From the NCBI GenBank assembly GCA_029582265.1, contig CM055822.1:46105916-46169915 (forward strand): a stretch of 64,000 nt of DNA, written 5' to 3'. The notes below the pieces were generated by a model, which worked only from the letters and a program-made list of their open reading frames with translations, had not been told where the DNA came from and made no database searches. Within the stretch, counting starts at the first letter, position 1, and each line of letters opens with the position of its first letter. The stretch comes from Zoroaster sp. YZ-2022 (Eukaryota > Echinodermata > Asteroidea > Forcipulatida > Zoroasteridae). This document shows, in pieces, positions 63,580 to 64,000 of the stretch. Position numbers and translations under genes: made by a program.

Positions 63580-64000
<421 letters not shown>

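Overview
This is a window of animal nuclear DNA, AT-rich and packed with repeats. It has large introns, consensus GT/AG splice sites, tRNA-derived SINEs and many non-autonomous DNA transposons. The only convincing protein-coding gene is a single homolog of vertebrate ZNF423/ZNF521 (OAZ/Evi3 family). One gene standing for the two vertebrate paralogs, a pervasive (ACATGT)n motif and the SINE style suggest an invertebrate deuterostome, perhaps an echinoderm. That placement is an inference and not proven here.

Layout. 1-2548 is a 17-bp minisatellite with higher-order structure, followed by a SINE and AT-rich repeat-bearing DNA up to the gene. The gene runs on the minus strand from about 53.5 kb down to 9737. 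E1 (53372-53492) carries the SRRKQAKP-type NuRD-recruitment motif. E2 (22100-22216), E3 (21311-21487) and E4 (19026-19229) encode a disordered acidic segment and finger 1. E5 (15593-15649) is a possible 57-nt cassette exon. The terminal exon E6 (9737-13917) encodes about 36 further zinc fingers. Without E5 the parts I can see join into an open frame of 1,588 residues, and every internal exon is a phase 1-1 multiple of three. The 31-kb first intron holds dozens of transposon copies and a few low-repeat blocks that could be regulatory.

Upstream of the gene (53.6-64 kb) are a Penelope-like ribozyme remnant, a 1.73-kb hAT-type element with an exact 8-bp target duplication, a broken DD41D-type Tc1/mariner transposase, a directly duplicated block of about 0.7 kb, and a SINE that ends in a long ATT microsatellite.

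The repeats are unusually legible. Several hAT-like elements have exact 7-8-bp target duplications. Many elements are flanked by TTAA (piggyBac-like). Some of these share the terminus TTAACCCTCCTA around unrelated interiors, and some are chained end to end. Mobile-element edges lie within about 15 bp of splice sites at three N-terminal exons.

No dedicated new system is evident. The most interesting biology is the modular N-terminus of the zinc-finger gene, its seven extra C-terminal fingers, and the interplay between TTAA elements and exons.
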